DNA of 64,000 bases from contig JAODTK010001555.1 in assembly GCA_026419785.1 (NCBI GenBank), positions 310,001-374,000 on the forward strand, written 5' to 3'. This document shows, one piece after another, positions 1-13,173 of the stretch. The DNA is from Sclerodactyla briareus. Taxonomy: Eukaryota; Echinodermata; Holothuroidea; Dendrochirotida; Sclerodactylidae. Positions within the stretch are counted from its first letter, which is position 1. The number at the start of each line of letters is the position of its first letter. The notes under the pieces were generated by a model. It made no database searches. It saw only the letters and a program-made list of their open reading frames with translations, and was not told the DNA's origin. A program made the translations under genes and the position numbers.

Positions 1-1730
1 GTCGATCGGTCTCATACTTGGCGGGTATGTTATCCATGACGGGTAGATGGCCCGTATTGCTTCTGTCGCCAATCTCATTAATGGCCATGAATGGGTGGGG
101 CATAGAACGAAGAGTTTCTTCCCTTCAAATATAGCAGGCTGACGCAATTTCATTAGAAACTGACTCCTCATCACTATAACTGGACGAAGCGCCGATCGTT
201 CCCATATTTATTGCGGTTGTTACCCACAATAATTAGTTAGACAATATTGTTTTTTCATAATATATATGATTGGGCGGGGCCAGAGCGAATTTCTTAAAAT
301 GTTGATATCTCTGCAATCGTCTGACATAGATATATGTACGGGTGATATAGCGTCCTATCTCATTGAGAATGGCAAGCATTCTCACTCTTGTTTGCTTTTT
401 GCGAGGATCCTGTATTAAATTACCACGGTTGCAACTGACAAGTATCTAAACAGAAATAATCAGTCACTGTCTCTTAATGTACAGGAAAAGAAAGTCACTT
501 GAACGGCTTCCGGTATTTCAGGCGGACGAGGCAAGATAGTTTCGGTAGAACTGTTGGCTGTGAGTTTGTTATCTTATTATGATATTCTTCCAACTGAAGG
601 TGTTTGATGCAATGATTCTGACCTTCACGGAGCAGGTTGTTCAACTACAGGAACAGTTATACCTATTGGATCGGGATAACTTTTTCCAAAATCAACAACT
701 AACGATTGAGGCGCAGTTGAAAATAAACAAATTAATGAAGACACACCTTATTAAGCAAAACGGGTCAATAGTCTATGTATTAACGCCTGACGAAGTTATT
801 TGATTAAAGAAGAAGCGTCGATGAGGGAGAAGGAATAAGATCTGCGGTCGATCGTCCATGTCAGCCCATATAGACAGGCCAGAAGAGAGAGGAAATTGAG
901 AATAAAAGTTCCTTTCTTCCAAGCGTAGGATAAATAAATAAGAACCCAAAGTCATTCTTTGTATAGGTACACTCAAAGTCACTAAGATAATGAAAATTCA
1001 ATGTGTACACAGCTGAGGTGGAGAAGGCAAGAACGAAGTGGTGTAATGGAACTAGTGAGAAAATAAAACCATATGCATTATTGCGAGGACATCTTAGAAA
1101 TGAGACAGGTGATTTAATTGGTCGTGCCGGTATGTAGTAAGATAAATGTGGACTATCGTCAGATTGTTTCCAACGATGGTACCCTTACCTGAAGGATGAT
1201 TTCGAACGTATCGAATATGAAGATAAAGCCAGACATACAGAGGAGGTAAGGAGAACTAATTTTTCGAAGAGTTTTAGAGCATGGAATGTTACCAGGGAAG
1301 CAGTAACATCACCTTCATTAATAATCTTCACGAAAATGATTGATAAGGAGGGATCATCATGGGCGCAATACTTCTATTCATAACACAATCATATTACTCG
1401 TACTAAACAGGTTACTGGTGTGGAAACGCTACTACTCAGATGAACAATCAGGCGGAAACAGAGGGTCGCGTAGATTGTACTCCCTATACCCCTACCCGAT
1501 GATCAAAGACATTAGATTACATGCTAACAGTTTCAATGAGTTACATTTTGCAAAGAAGCTGGACGACTGTACATGACCACCTACCAGTCACAAGTTAGTT
1601 AGTTTGGGCATTATTGGATAGGGAAATGTCTCCCGAAACGAAGCCACACTCACAGCTTCGATGATCAAATCACTTGAGCGGTAATGAATCAGAGGGAGAA
1701 GCTGTGAAGAATCGGATTCACATACTGCAG
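1..1730. other. No recognisable gene
   Basis: I recognise nothing here. The longest open frames are under 85 codons. One of them (579-803, plus) would encode a 74-residue Leu/Gln-rich, possibly helical peptide, but it has no family resemblance that I can name and no supporting signals, so it is not called as a gene. Confidence 0.5.
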
Positions 1731-1734
1731 CTGG

Positions 1735-2075
1735 ACCTTGGAAATTCACATGGAATGTATATATTATATACTGTACAATTTGCTGAAATCGACTCAGCGG
1801 TCCAATTTGACAATCTCGTAACATGATTGAGCTAATCCTCAACTGCCTCAGGGTAAATTGGTCCGAACATCACATCTTCTCCATTCCGTGAGTAGTTTGT
1901 GTCCATAACAAGAAAAAAAAAAAACGTTGGCCTGAACACAGAACTTGACATGTATACTGCAGCGCGGGAAATCGGCGGAAATCGACTCCACGGTTTAAAT
2001 CGACAATCTTGTAACATAACTGGACACTTCATCAGCTGTCTTGGGGTAAATAGGTTGGAATATTACATCTCCGTT
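1735..2075. repeat. Degenerate tandem duplication, period about 193 bp
   Basis: Two neighbouring blocks align. One contains GAAATCGACTC from about 1785 and the other contains the same string from 1978. After it both read, with substitutions, a stretch ending in GACAATCT(C/T)GTAACAT, then a GGGTAAAT(T/A)GGT-like stretch, then ACATCT. The minus-strand peptides read across the two blocks are also similar (RDCQIGPLSRF against QDCRFKPWSRF). That similarity follows from the DNA duplication and is not evidence of coding. Confidence 0.6.
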
Positions 2076-2950
2076 TCAAGAGAAACGAACGTGGGTCCAA
2101 TTATGAAACGGTTGTATAGGATTACAAATACACCCAACTGCCGAAAGTTTACCGAAATCGATGCTATGCTCAGGGAGGACGTTTAGAGTTAAGGCCTACG
2201 AGTGGAAAGTTGAATCCGCAGACGAATGGCTCTGATAATAGTCCGCGGGATCGTTTGTGAAAACTCTAGTGGAACAATTCACTACTCGGCCTAAAAGTTT
2301 CACGAAGAAACGAAACAGCCCGAACAGAAAAATAAGTATCTACTAACAATATAACGTTGGAAACGAAAACGTTCGCAAGAAATAACTTCTGCGATGAATG
2401 ATGACTATATTATAGCAACTATCAACAGATCACGGGTACTTTCGTAACATCTGAATTATCAGACAAAACTTAGCCAAACTGGTAGTCTGGTTGTCTTTTT
2501 AGGCTAGTTTTGTTCCTCCCAAGTAAATAATTATAGACTTAAAATATTGTCAGCAAATAAATTGTCCATTGATACAGTGAAATTCGACATAGCAGATTTA
2601 CCCGTATACTTACAAACCAACCTATGTTGTTCGAATATACCTGTGTTATAACGGTAAGTTGATAGAAGGCAAAGAAATTTTTGCTTTTAGGACTGGTTCA
2701 ATCGTATCTTTAAATCCTTCCTTTTCATTATGTTATTTACACTCTTGTCGTTCGGTACTATCTTTAATATAGGTTGGCGACCGAGACTAATTATACTAAT
2801 TCACGCTATGTATTTAGGATCATTTTGAAAACACACCCATCAACCAAAAGTTACCTGTCGGATATATTCGACCCTGACTCAACGTTCGAATCAAGTAGCC
2901 ACAGCTTCATAGCGAGGATTTCATTGGGCGTGTTAGTCCTACGTCAAATA
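2076..2950. other. No recognisable gene
   Basis: AT-rich sequence between the tandem duplication and the inverted-repeat element. No coding, RNA or repeat signal recognised. Confidence 0.5.
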
Positions 2951-3553
2951 TATACCAGTCCGGGAGATTCTCCTATTCGGGAGAATAAAATTGTCTCCTG
3001 TTTAGAATTTTAATAATTCATGAGTCTACCATATTTTATTTTACCCACAATGCAACGTTCTCCCATTGCGAAAATATATAGGAGACATTTATTCCCACCC
3101 ATCTCGAAAATTACTCCAGTCCGATTCTTCAATTTCATTGCATATTCAGGATCCCTGTTGTCCCAGCTACAAAATAGCTTTGTTTGGATTGGTAGTTGTC
3201 AATGTAGATTTCGAGATATTTGAATAAGAATGGACTACTTCCGGTGGTAACTTTTTGGGATTCGATTTATCACAGTCGTTCCGGACAGCGGTTCGTTGTG
3301 ATGTAAACTGTGCGTTTGATAAAGAGAGGGACATTGACTGTCGTTATCGTGCTGCTATGGAAACCACGTACCTGTAATATCGACCTAATGTAAATTACTC
3401 AAACAGCGAAGGGTGTCCTCACCTGGGAATGACTGTTCCGTATCTAACGGTCTACAGGCAGTAAATATTCATAACTGTATTAACATACCGATTCTCCCGA
3501 ACAGGAAGAATTGCAGAATTCTCCCAACCAAGAGAACCTCCCGGACTGTATAC
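2951..3553. mobile_element. MITE-like element, terminal inverted repeats, TATAC target duplication
   Basis: A 593-bp segment (2956-3548) starts with CAGTCCGGGAGATTCTC and ends with the reverse complement of CAGTCCGGGAGGTTCTC. Similarity between the two ends continues for about 50 bp (GGGAGAAT, then T(C/T)(C/T)TCCTG). The base pairs immediately outside are TATAC on both sides (2951-2955 and 3549-3553), a plausible 5-bp target-site duplication. The only open frames inside are under 80 codons and resemble no transposase, so the element would be non-autonomous. The superfamily is not clear: a 5-bp duplication and a CAGTC terminus do not by themselves fix hAT, PIF/Harbinger or another group. Confidence 0.7.
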
Positions 3554-5815
3554 TGAGCTAGCTATATTTTGCCTATAGCTTTGCCTAGACATGGTAGTCG
3601 AGCCGCTACTATATAAATCATGCATGCACGTATGACTGGTGCCGGTATCAAAACGCCGGCCGTATATGGCGAGTATACCAGAACGTATTTTCCAGCTGGA
3701 AAAATATTACGATCAATCCATTTTAAACGGGCTAGGTTATTGCGCGTGATGATGCTGCGACCTGCTATCGTCTATGAGTGACTGAGTCTACTACATGAAT
3801 GATTGGATAGCTTGGCGCCTATCAACAGTCTCTTATTCACACAGTTAAACCATAGTATGTCAGGGCGGACTTGTACCATCACCCTTCCCCTACCCAACTT
3901 TCCTCTCTCGAATTCATGCGTCTATGTTTTCACCAGCTCCCGGAATGAATGGTTTGTCCCTGCCGTCAGTGGTTTCGGAGATGTCATTACTGCAACCCGC
4001 ACAGCCGCCTTTTTAGCAAAAGTATGGAGTTGAATGGAATTGCAGTATGTTTCGAGAGAATGATTGCTCGTATGGCTCACGAATATTACCGTGTCACATA
4101 AATTCCTGAAATGGCTCATCTGTCTCCTCTAAGTTTTATTCATCATTAACTTCTACTCCTAGCTAGATTATATGTGAATAGAGGTTGGTCAGAATTGTCA
4201 TTAACAGGATGGATAACAGGGATCCAGCGGCAAGAACGTGTTAAATGATCATTTTTTGTATTTGGAGCGTTCATCTTTTCTATACTTTTATGGACCCTTT
4301 CCATTTATTCCTCTAGCACGTGATTCACTCCCCGTTTCCTTGTACACAGTTTTCAAAACTTTGATGACTCGAACTATTAGCAGCTATTATTGTGGGAGAT
4401 GATACGCTCGCCAGTATCCAAGAGCCCAAAGGTATGTCCTCGTGGAGGATTACAGCTCCCACATGTGTTAGTGGCATACTCCTTCGCCTGCCTGTGAGCG
4501 ATTACCCCTCAAATTTTACAGTAAGTGTTTGTATCTCACTTTATGGTAGAACAATGGAATCCCAGCACGTGAGCCCTTGGTCCCCCAATGGACGTTCACA
4601 CTTAACAGTTTTTATAGAGGTCCATTTAACCCGAGAAAAAAACTAATTGTAACCTCTCCATGTGAGTCCATAATCCCGGCCCCAGCGACAGAATCCCCCT
4701 ACACTGAGGGTAGCTAGGCACGCCACGGGTACGTAGCGAGGACCTAATTTGACAAATGGCCGTGGATTCAGGGAGCTTGCTTCGACAATTATCATTGGGC
4801 TCAAACTAGTTTTAGTTTGGTGAAAGGGGTAAAGGGATTACAAATCCTCATGAAAAGACCCCGCCGCCACAACATCCGAAGACTCTGGGGGAATGGTGTG
4901 TGGAGGTACGTTATTTCGCTGCCAAGTTGTGTAGCCTGCTTTGTGGAAGTGTGGGGGAGTCCCCTGCCCTCCAGAAGTGGAACCTCGGTTATGTGGGCTA
5001 CTATAGATGGGTTACTATGTAATTACGGTCAATCGGAAAGTTGGAAACTATCGCGTAACCGCGTTTCTGTTTTCATGGTCACATGCGCGCATCTATGATG
5101 TTGTAGAGGATTGAACCGGATTTCAAACCCATAGTTCACGCTACTGCTGCAGGTTCACTAGGAAATCTGAATGTTGTGAATTAAGGCGTGACATGATACT
5201 CCGTGGTATTTGGTGAAGATGTCATGGAGATGTGGAGCATTGATTGCCATTGTATTGCCATTCTACGAAACCATTCGACTCATTGACACACATTGTATTT
5301 ATTACTATGTTTCTGTTCTTTAAGAAAGATATTAGGCAGCTAAGTGAAACATACACCAATGACATCTACTTTCCCTGGGCAGTGGGGGTACCCAGCATGA
5401 TAAACAATGACACTCAAACCACCCCCTAGTGAGTAATATACAGTCATCAATCTACAGACAATAAAGGGCTTGGCGCGGTGGCTGGGTGCTGTATGAGTTA
5501 GGTGGGGGGTTGTGTATGTGGGTGTTGTGCGCGGTCCAGTATAGGACTGGGTGGTGGCGTCAGATTCAACTATCTTGGTGCCGTCAGGTTTTTCGGGTTG
5601 GTCGTTGTTGCCTTTAGAGCTGTTGATACACTGCCCGAACATGGTGATCTTGTTACTGTTCAGCCCTCTATAACGTTGGAGCCGATGTGCCAACGGGGCC
5701 TGTCATCCTGAGAGAGGAATTCCTTCGGTATTTTGTGGCCGGCCTCACATGCCACCATCTGGCCTGGTTTCTTCCTTTTCCATTGACGTATCTGGTTCTT
5801 TCCACTATCATTATA
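3554..5815. other. No recognisable gene
   Basis: No family recognised on either strand. The longest frames (4817-5098 plus, 93 codons; 5340-5693 minus, 117 codons) overlap with others and carry no motif I can identify. Confidence 0.5.
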
Positions 5816-5819
5816 TGAT

Positions 5820-5824
5820 TATTC

Positions 5825-5859
<35 letters not shown>

Positions 5860-5874
5860 TATTATTATTATTAA
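5820..5874. repeat. TTA/ATT microsatellite
   Basis: Imperfect TTA trinucleotide array. In this window such arrays also end LINE and SINE copies, so this one may be the 3' tail of an unrecognised plus-strand retroelement. I could not identify a body upstream. Confidence 0.9.
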
Positions 5875-8800
5875 TTTAAAATGTTCAAATGTGTATAACA
5901 TGTAAGTCCAGATTCAAGCATAATACCCCCTGTCAAATGTTGTATGTTGTCGACAGTGATCGGTCACCCGAGCTACAAAGCATACATTCTAATTCCAACA
6001 CGTGTTAGAGTCTATCAAAGGTTATTCGTCATATCAGGTCGTTCACAACGTTTGGTGTAATCAGCACTGTTCCGTTCTTTCCCTCTAACGCGGTACAAAG
6101 TATAGTCATGTTCTGCTATGATCACGCTATGGTTGTATGTTGCATTGTACAATTATAACGCTGGTTGAAAACACGAGAATTCTATTTAGTTTTGTTTGAT
6201 ATCATTATTGTACTTCTATTGATCACTTTGATCATCACGGATGACCTACATGCTGAAATAAGATTCGCTCAGTCATACTTGGGTCTTGTGAGGTGTTACG
6301 GATGTTATTTTGTAACTATGGAATAAATCTGATGGGACACGTACAATACAACTAGACCGAGAGTTCCTGCAACGATTAGGAATTGTACAAAATTATCCAG
6401 TTATATTTCAAATAAAATTTTTCGATTAAATCGTCCTATTTATAGATATGGTGACGGTCCTACAAAACTACGCACGTTGTGAGAACGTTGTCACCGAGCA
6501 CATGAAATAATAAAACCCGCACAGTTAATAAAACCACACTCCGGGTATATTACCTTTTATCGTTATTACAAATATGTGATACTGGCTATTTAATGAGGTG
6601 TACATCTGCTGCATGAAGTCACCTGCGAAAACAAAACCGTCATGTTCGCTGTGGAAATATTGAACCGGAATGTAATGTCATTTCAATAACCAATGTAGTA
6701 CTGTTATTCAACACTATTCATAATCAGCGCCTTCCAAAGTCACTAAGTCCCCATCCTCGCTGTTCTGCTCGGAAGTAGCGCGTAAAAAATACTGAAGGCT
6801 AATGATATATCTCATTTATTGCAATCAATCTTGTTATGAATTGCTCGTTGTGTTTGATTTTGTATATGAATTTATTCGGTGTAAGTTAGTGAGGCCATAT
6901 CTTCAAACGTGCTTTGGGTATCGAAGCAAATATACTATCCTTACCCCAGTTAGATGATGTAGAATACTTCCAGTGGGTCTCCATGCGAGGAAGGGGGAAG
7001 AGAGCCTTCTCGACCTGGTTTCGTGAAAACTTAACGACAAACAGGCCTGAATAAACTCACCACTGTAAGTTAAATGTCAGAATGACCATTCGAAAAGACA
7101 ATGGTTATTCAATCACGGATTGGGTCAACATGGACGCCACCACCCCCAGTGTGAGGGATATGCCTACATTCTCAAAAACATTCTGTTTGACATGTTGGTT
7201 GTCAAGAAAGACAAAACATGTTTTCCGTCCCCACTTGTTTGAAGTGTTGGCGACGCTGACGCGGATGACGATCTCAACCTACGCAGAAGGGACGCGCAAA
7301 TCTCGCGAGCTTCATTTTAATAGTAAAAGTAAATGAAAGTTACTCGACGATATGATGTTATTAATATTCTACAAAGCGTTGTGAGGGGACAGCAAAAAAT
7401 GCAATCGATCTGGCAGTTTTGGCCCTTACCATTACAACATGGTGGAACTCACCTTAGGAAAATGCTCACTTTGTATCATCGAATTATTCATTCTCAAAGA
7501 ATGTCCTCTGTCTGGCATCGGGCATGCAGGAGAGGTGGCAGTCCTCCCAAATTTTTTCTTGAGGTTCAATTCAGGGCCAAACCAGATTTTAGGCAGCAAA
7601 CCGCCCCACTTTTGGCAAACTCAGACCAAAAGCACGAGTCGCACAAATTTTCGTTCAGCTGCAAGGACCGTTCGATCATTCCGGGCGGGGGGGGGGGGGG
7701 TACGCTCCGTCGATTACGACTGCGTTTAATTATAAAAAAAAAACATGGGAGCACTATTGAAGATAAGTTGCAAATGTTTTTTCTGCGACACTTATAGAAA
7801 CAACCGGAGAGAACAATTATGAGCACTGGCAGACACGTCAATGACCTAATGGGGCGCTATATTGAAAGATCCCAGATATTAGTAGTCTGTTCTCATCACC
7901 ATTTCCTCATCATGGAAAAATTCTGGTTGATGGTATCTCACTGAAAACTATGGTTTGGACATAGATGAATTAATCACTCCTAGGTTCTCCCGCAATCTTG
8001 GGCACCCTCCAGTGATAACTTTTCCTTACGCTACTCATTAACCGATGCTGTCTCTCCGCTTGGGTTATTGTCTTGCGTCACGCAACTTCAAATACATTTG
8101 CCTCAAGCACTAAACTTCGGCTACGCCATTGCTGCAGACCCGAACGAATGAGGTATTTAGCTCGCTCGCCTTAACATTCACTATATTGACAGAAATTTAT
8201 TTATATACATTGCACAGATATACGGTCTTTATGCTGCTACGACATAATAATTGTTGTGCATAGATATTGTTGAATCAGCACAAGTAGCAAACTGAAGCTG
8301 CCCCTAAGCATGCCCCTCACGTGCCCAACTTTCGTCTACTTGTAGTGTAAAAGAATGCAGGCCATGCTTCTAGCTGAGACGGGTCAGATTCCTTGTGTTC
8401 CATAAAAACTCTACCAACCAAGCCCGCGGGCCATAGGTTTACCTCTATTCTTAAATTTCTCAACGATAACAAAAATCGCCAATTCTTTCATTTTATAAAC
8501 TTAACTGAACAAGCAAGGGACAAATTACTATTCCTAGCCCATATAAGATATTCTTATTCGCGCGGAGAGAGCAAGGCGAGTCTGGCTAGGATCCCATTGT
8601 TGCGTGCAGGTCCAGTACGCATATGAAAAATCGCGAATTCATATGAGCTGAGATGGTAGCAGTGTCTGAATATGTCCCCTATTCAGTTAGAAGATATATG
8701 TAATGCTTCCACATTGGCAAAACCAACCAAATACGCAATATAAGCACATGCGCTAATGCGTATACAGATGTGTATCACACGAATGAATTCTATGGATTAT

Positions 8801-10555
8801 CTTCCTAAATCAATGGCAATACGCATGGCTGCTGCATTCTTATGGTCTTCCGCATGAACTTATAGTGTGTTCTCTACTGAAACTATCGTTTCCGTAAATA
8901 TGTGATTTTGACATCCATCCCGGACACGCCTACGCAAGAATGGAATCGCAGCCTCTCTCTGTTTGTCACTGATGCATCCAACTGCAACATTATTGTCTCA
9001 ATTCAGTGGGAGAATAATCGCTTATTACTTGATGTTAAAGTCTGAAGAGGGCCGTGGTTTGATCAACAACACTAGCAAATTAATTCCCTGTTATCAGATC
9101 AGTACTATGCGTGCGGTTTTACGGTATCGACATATTCCATTATCACAGGTTCGGTCGATGACTTGAGGTACGACGATAAATTAGAAGAGGCGATCATACA
9201 ATCTCCGGTTCGATTCAGTTGGTTTAGTATAATTAGGCATTAAACTGGCGATCGTTCATTCTAGAAATTTTGAAGCGTTAAGTGCATGAAGCTGCAGACT
9301 TTGAAGGATGCATTGTTCAGACGACACTACATCTAATTAAAAATCACGATCATGGGAGTGAAAGAAGACAGAAATAACAATTTTGAATCACACCCATTTA
9401 TGGAGAGGACGCAACAACTATATTTGTTTCGATTACCGATTTCCAGCTTGTATTTTGGCATATCAGCCAAGCTACAGTCAGTATGCAACTATTGTTCCCA
9501 TTTGTGCTGTCACCTATCACATCATAGCTATTTTTGCCGACATAGTCAGTCACATTAAGACAACATACTGCAGCTTAGTTACTGTCATTAAATATTAAGG
9601 ACGCTATATGCTCAAAAGTAACTCACCCAACGGGTATGGCACTCTCTGATTTTGGTTAACAATGCATATTTACTTTAAAACGAAATCACACGCGCAATAT
9701 AATGTACGGTTATTATTACTCATTAGTAACAAAAGTACCCAAAATGACACAGCCGTAAGTAAGCTATTTCAGGACTTGCAAGCAATAGTTAACAGCGATA
9801 ACACCGAGTTATACCGATTTACTTTTCATAGGATTTTCTGTTGAGGTCTCTCATACTTTCGTCGGAAGGTTGTGGCGGCGGTTTCGTCACGAATAATAAA
9901 CTTTTGTTCCTTTCAAGGTGACCTACATACCGTGAGGAATATCCTACAAATATTGACTTGATTAGGAAAGTGTTAATAAAACCAGGTTAAAATAATTTAG
10001 AAAACACCTATGTGTACTCTGACAGGAGACCAAACAGAACAGGGTAACCCAACCAGCTACATCACAAACGAATTCTGTTCTATCAGCTCACAGGCGGGTC
10101 TATTTGGTTCCGTTTCTAGGTTACGAATGGTTTAAACTTTATAATTTGATGGGTTTATGTAAGTTGCTGTACAGTACGATGATGGAGATTAGTGCATAGT
10201 TTGATGTCATTACAGTTCAAACACTGCGCACAAAGGTACTCCCAGAATGGGTTGTTGTATCGAGGGCGCCCGACAGGTATCTGTCTACGACGTTTGTTTT
10301 TTGTTACCCCACAGGTGTGTTCTTGAAGCATAGCAATCGCACACCTGCTAACGGTAACGAGGGACGTTATAACGATTTCGGACATGTACCAAGATACTGT
10401 TCATGAGAAAAGCGTCTGTTTCATGGGTATAACCTGTTGCAGTATGCCGGGTGCGTTGGCACTTTGTTATTTCGCGAATCGCGTATAAGATTCAAACAAT
10501 TGCAGTCTATGACAACAACAGAATATACTCATTGAAATAAATCACCAAAACGATC
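5875..10555. other. No recognisable gene; one G-run
   Basis: A 4.7-kb stretch without recognised coding sequence or element. It contains a G homopolymer near 7685-7700 and short A runs. The overlapping frames at 7333-7841 run through that G-rich stretch (poly-Gly or poly-Pro) and are not believed to be coding. Confidence 0.5.
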
Positions 10556-10559
10556 CCTA

Positions 10560-10812
10560 ATAATAAATTCCATCACTTTGCAAACCACACTGGTAAGAAT
10601 CACTGGGCTGAGAAAGGTTACCTTTTTTGGAAATAGGCGAGATATTTGCCCTCCTCCAAACCTCAGGAACTAAACCTTCTCAGAGTTTCATTGAAAGTGA
10701 GACCAACGGAACAGGCAGTCGATCAGCAGAAGAGTTTAGGAAGAACGGGTAAACACTGTCCGGACCAGGAGCTCCACAGTTCTTAAGCCTACAGTTTCTG
10801 GTTAACTTAGTC
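10560..10812 (-). pseudogene. LINE reverse transcriptase fragment (jockey/CR1-like)
   Basis: Read on the minus strand across at least one frameshift, the sequence gives N-terminal reverse transcriptase motifs of jockey/CR1-type non-LTR retrotransposons. These are a GAPGPDSVYP block (about 10740-10790), corresponding to the family's (S/A)PGPDGI motif, and a WRRANISPIFKKG block (about 10612-10658), corresponding to the family's W+.A.(V/I).PIFKKG motif. Stop codons and frame changes separate them. Only about 80 residues of a normally 900-residue or longer ORF2 are present. No poly-A or TTA tail is seen at the low-coordinate side, so this is an internal fragment. Clade assignment beyond the jockey/CR1 group is not possible from so little. 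Confidence 0.7.
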
Positions 10813-10834
10813 AGGCGTACAAACTACATCGCTT

Positions 10835-10858
10835 ATAATAATAATAATAATAATAATA

Positions 10859-10889
<31 letters not shown>
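10835..10889. repeat. TAA microsatellite
   Basis: TAA trinucleotide array with one interruption. It lies just upstream, in sense of the minus strand, of the reverse transcriptase fragment, on the wrong side to be that fragment's 3' tail. Confidence 0.95.
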
Positions 10890-10890
<1 letters not shown>

Positions 10891-11464
10891 CCATGGGCAC
10901 CAACGAAAGCTCAGTGCCAATCATAACGTCAATAATATCATGCCATAATCGAAATGTATTGGTACAAACAGCCGGCTTCAAATGTACTACCGCTTTACTG
11001 AGCAGAGAGGTATGTACTATAGCTAGATGCATACTATAACGATGTTTTTACTCACCGGATGTTACTTTGCAACGATTTGTCAATAAATACCGTTCCAAAC
11101 ACAACTCGTCTAACTAGGGGAAGAGATCAATCAAAGCCTTAGGGACTATGTGAGATTTGGAGGAGAAAAGCTGTCTTCTGCAGTGGTGACAGTCCTATGG
11201 TGACAACCTGCCCTACGATAAAGTTTTGATTGGTACCTGTGGCGCGATATTAAACAAGCCAACTGTCAAACCTGTTCATTATTGTTTTTCTAATATATTG
11301 ACCCAGACATTGGTTCTATACATTCAGGAACGTGTCTATAACAAGTAATCTTTGTACCTCTCTATTTTTACCTGCATGCAAACCGACGGTACGCGCCTGT
11401 TAGTCTTACTGTGTTCGCTGTATCTACTGGCGCGGGCGCCCCTTGAGTTACGCACAACGGCTTC
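10890..11464. other. No recognisable gene
   Basis: Nothing recognised in this interval. Confidence 0.5.
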
Positions 11465-11650
11465 GTTTCGTTTATATGTTGCCGTTATATCTTGCATATA
11501 AGTGTCGGCCTTCCACCCGGGAGACCGGGGTTCGAATGCTGGCCGGGTCACACCGAAGACTTTGAAATGGTACCTGCTACCTTCTCGCTGAGCGCTCAAC
11601 AAAAAGGGACAAACGAGTGGTGGGCAATTTCCAAGTTGTCGTCTGCGTGA
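11465..11650 (+). mobile_element. tRNA-derived SINE fragment
   Basis: A B-box-like GGGGTTCGAATGC (11527-11539) sits in a tRNA-like T-arm context, preceded by a CCACCCGGGAGACC segment. It is followed by a TTGAAATGGTACCTGCT segment and a GAGCGCTCAAC motif, of the kind found after the tRNA head in many invertebrate SINEs (from memory). The minus-strand frame over it (11336-11602) is an artefact. No tail or target duplication was found. Confidence 0.55.
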
Positions 11651-11999
11651 TTACCCCCACCCCCACATTAATGTACCGCTAAGGAGGCGTTGCCTCATTC
11701 CGTGTACCTGGAGAAGGATTCGCAGCTGACAAAATCGTGCAGTATCCAGGTCTGCACCCTTGCTTGGCCGCTGAGTATAGGTTCGATAATCTATGCTCGG
11801 CAAGTAAACCATTGAAAAAATGCCCGCTATCTATCAATGTACCTGCGTGTAAATACGCGGGTTATATGTAGGTGCTAACAAGTTACATATAATTATCACA
11901 TATGCCTTCCCAGTATTGATTCTACAAACTGATTGACGTTAGTTGAAAAATTATAAAATGAAAAAGTTATATTTACTTTTACTTATATGGTACTTTTTT
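11651..11999. other. No recognisable gene
   Basis: Nothing recognised. It contains a short C-rich stretch near 11655. Confidence 0.5.
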
Positions 12000-12375
12000 T
12001 CTTCAAGGCTCGAGAAGCCATGCATGTCTTGTTTTCTATCCACGCCCTTTCGTGTCAGATCGTTTGAACTTTTCCCCTGTCCATTTCAGGTGTGATTGAC
12101 GGATCAATGTATGCAACCCGTGTTCCTTTCCACTCCCATACAAAAAGGAAGGGTTGATCGTAAAAACAAAGTCTGATCTCAGGACGTGGTCCATATACCT
12201 GCATGTTTCTGTTCTTCAGCTCTGATCAGCTGATAGTGGCTTCCTCTTTGCCATTCTGTCTTCGTAGGACACGTTTATCATCTTGATATATACATCTCAA
12301 AAGCTACAATTTCAGTTTCTCTTTCCTGAGAGGGTCCCCATGCCTCTGAAGCATACAGTAGGGAACATAAGCAGT
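12000..12375 (-). pseudogene. LINE reverse transcriptase C-terminal fragment
   Basis: On the minus strand, starting near 12357, the translation begins LYASEAWGPSQ and soon gives IVAFEMYISR. After frame changes it continues with RVLRRQNGKEEA and LKNRNMQVYG. This order matches the (L/V)YG(S/C)E(A/T)W...LE.FEM...RR.L......R..NEE pattern found C-terminal to the reverse transcriptase catalytic domain in several LINE clades. The rest down to about 12000 is frame-disrupted. About 120 codons remain. It is in opposite orientation to the LINE that begins 100 bp further on, so it belongs to a different insertion. Confidence 0.5.
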
Positions 12376-12476
12376 GATGCTTTGCAAGCGGGTTCGGGCT
12401 AGTGGGTTCCCGGGTATGTTTCGAGATATTTGCAGTTAGTAAGCTTTATTTGTAGCAGCCTCGACAGTAATAAACT

Positions 12477-13139
12477 ATGCCTCTTGGAAATTCTCAAGTC
12501 AAGCGTAACTACCAGCCAAACATTGTACTCCTAAACAAGGGGAATATTACTGCCAACTCTCCTAAAGAGAAAGCTGAAATGCTAAATGAGTACTTCTGCT
12601 CAGTTTTTACTAAGGAAAATACTGACATATTGCCATCCTTATCAACTCGTGTGGATCATTCAATCTCGGACATTGAAATCACGGAACATGGTGTGAAGAA
12701 GCTTTCAGATAATCTTCAAGTGAACAAAGCAAGTGGTCCTGATGATGTTTTTCCATACACTCTGAAATGTGCTCCGCTTCAATTGCAACATTTTAGTGGA
12801 CAGCTATCAGCAATCTATTAATATGGTTCATCTGTTTTCAGATTGGAAGGACTGCTGTTGTTACTCCCTTTTCAAGAAGGGGAACCCTTCAGACCCCAAC
12901 AATTACAGGCCTGTTTCATTAACTTCAATCCCAATTATAATATTGAAACATATTGTTCATCACCACATCATGAACCATGGACACTCACCAGCTCATGACC
13001 AATGTTCAACATGGATTTAGAAAACGACACTCCTGTGAAACCCATCTGGCTATAACTGTCAATGAATCTAGCAAAGAATCTAGACTGCAAGGCTCAGACA
13101 GATCAGTTGTTTTTACTGATTTTAGTAAAGCCTTTGGGA
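12477..13139 (+). pseudogene. Reverse transcriptase, N-terminal half (LINE ORF2 remnant)
   Basis: This remnant of the retrotransposon polymerase would normally prime on nicked genomic DNA and copy the element RNA. From 12477 to 12821 a 114-codon frame holds the pre-fingers region (EKAEMLNEYFCSVFT, ASGPDDVFPYTLK). The reading then shifts to the frame of 12769-13020, which contains DWKDCCCYSLFKKGNPSDPN and YRPVSLTSIP, the fingers motif. It then shifts to the frame of 12977-13139, with QHGFRKRHSCETHL and VFTDFSKAF, the palm motif A with its first catalytic Asp. The three overlapping frames imply at least two frameshifts. The match breaks exactly where the SINE starts, just after SKAF. Confidence 0.85.
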
Positions 13140-13140
13140 C

Positions 13141-13173
<33 letters not shown>

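Noticed and set aside
579-803. Possible small gene with a Leu/Gln-rich peptide
   Set aside because: Short, no recognised family, no neighbouring coding sequence or regulatory signal.
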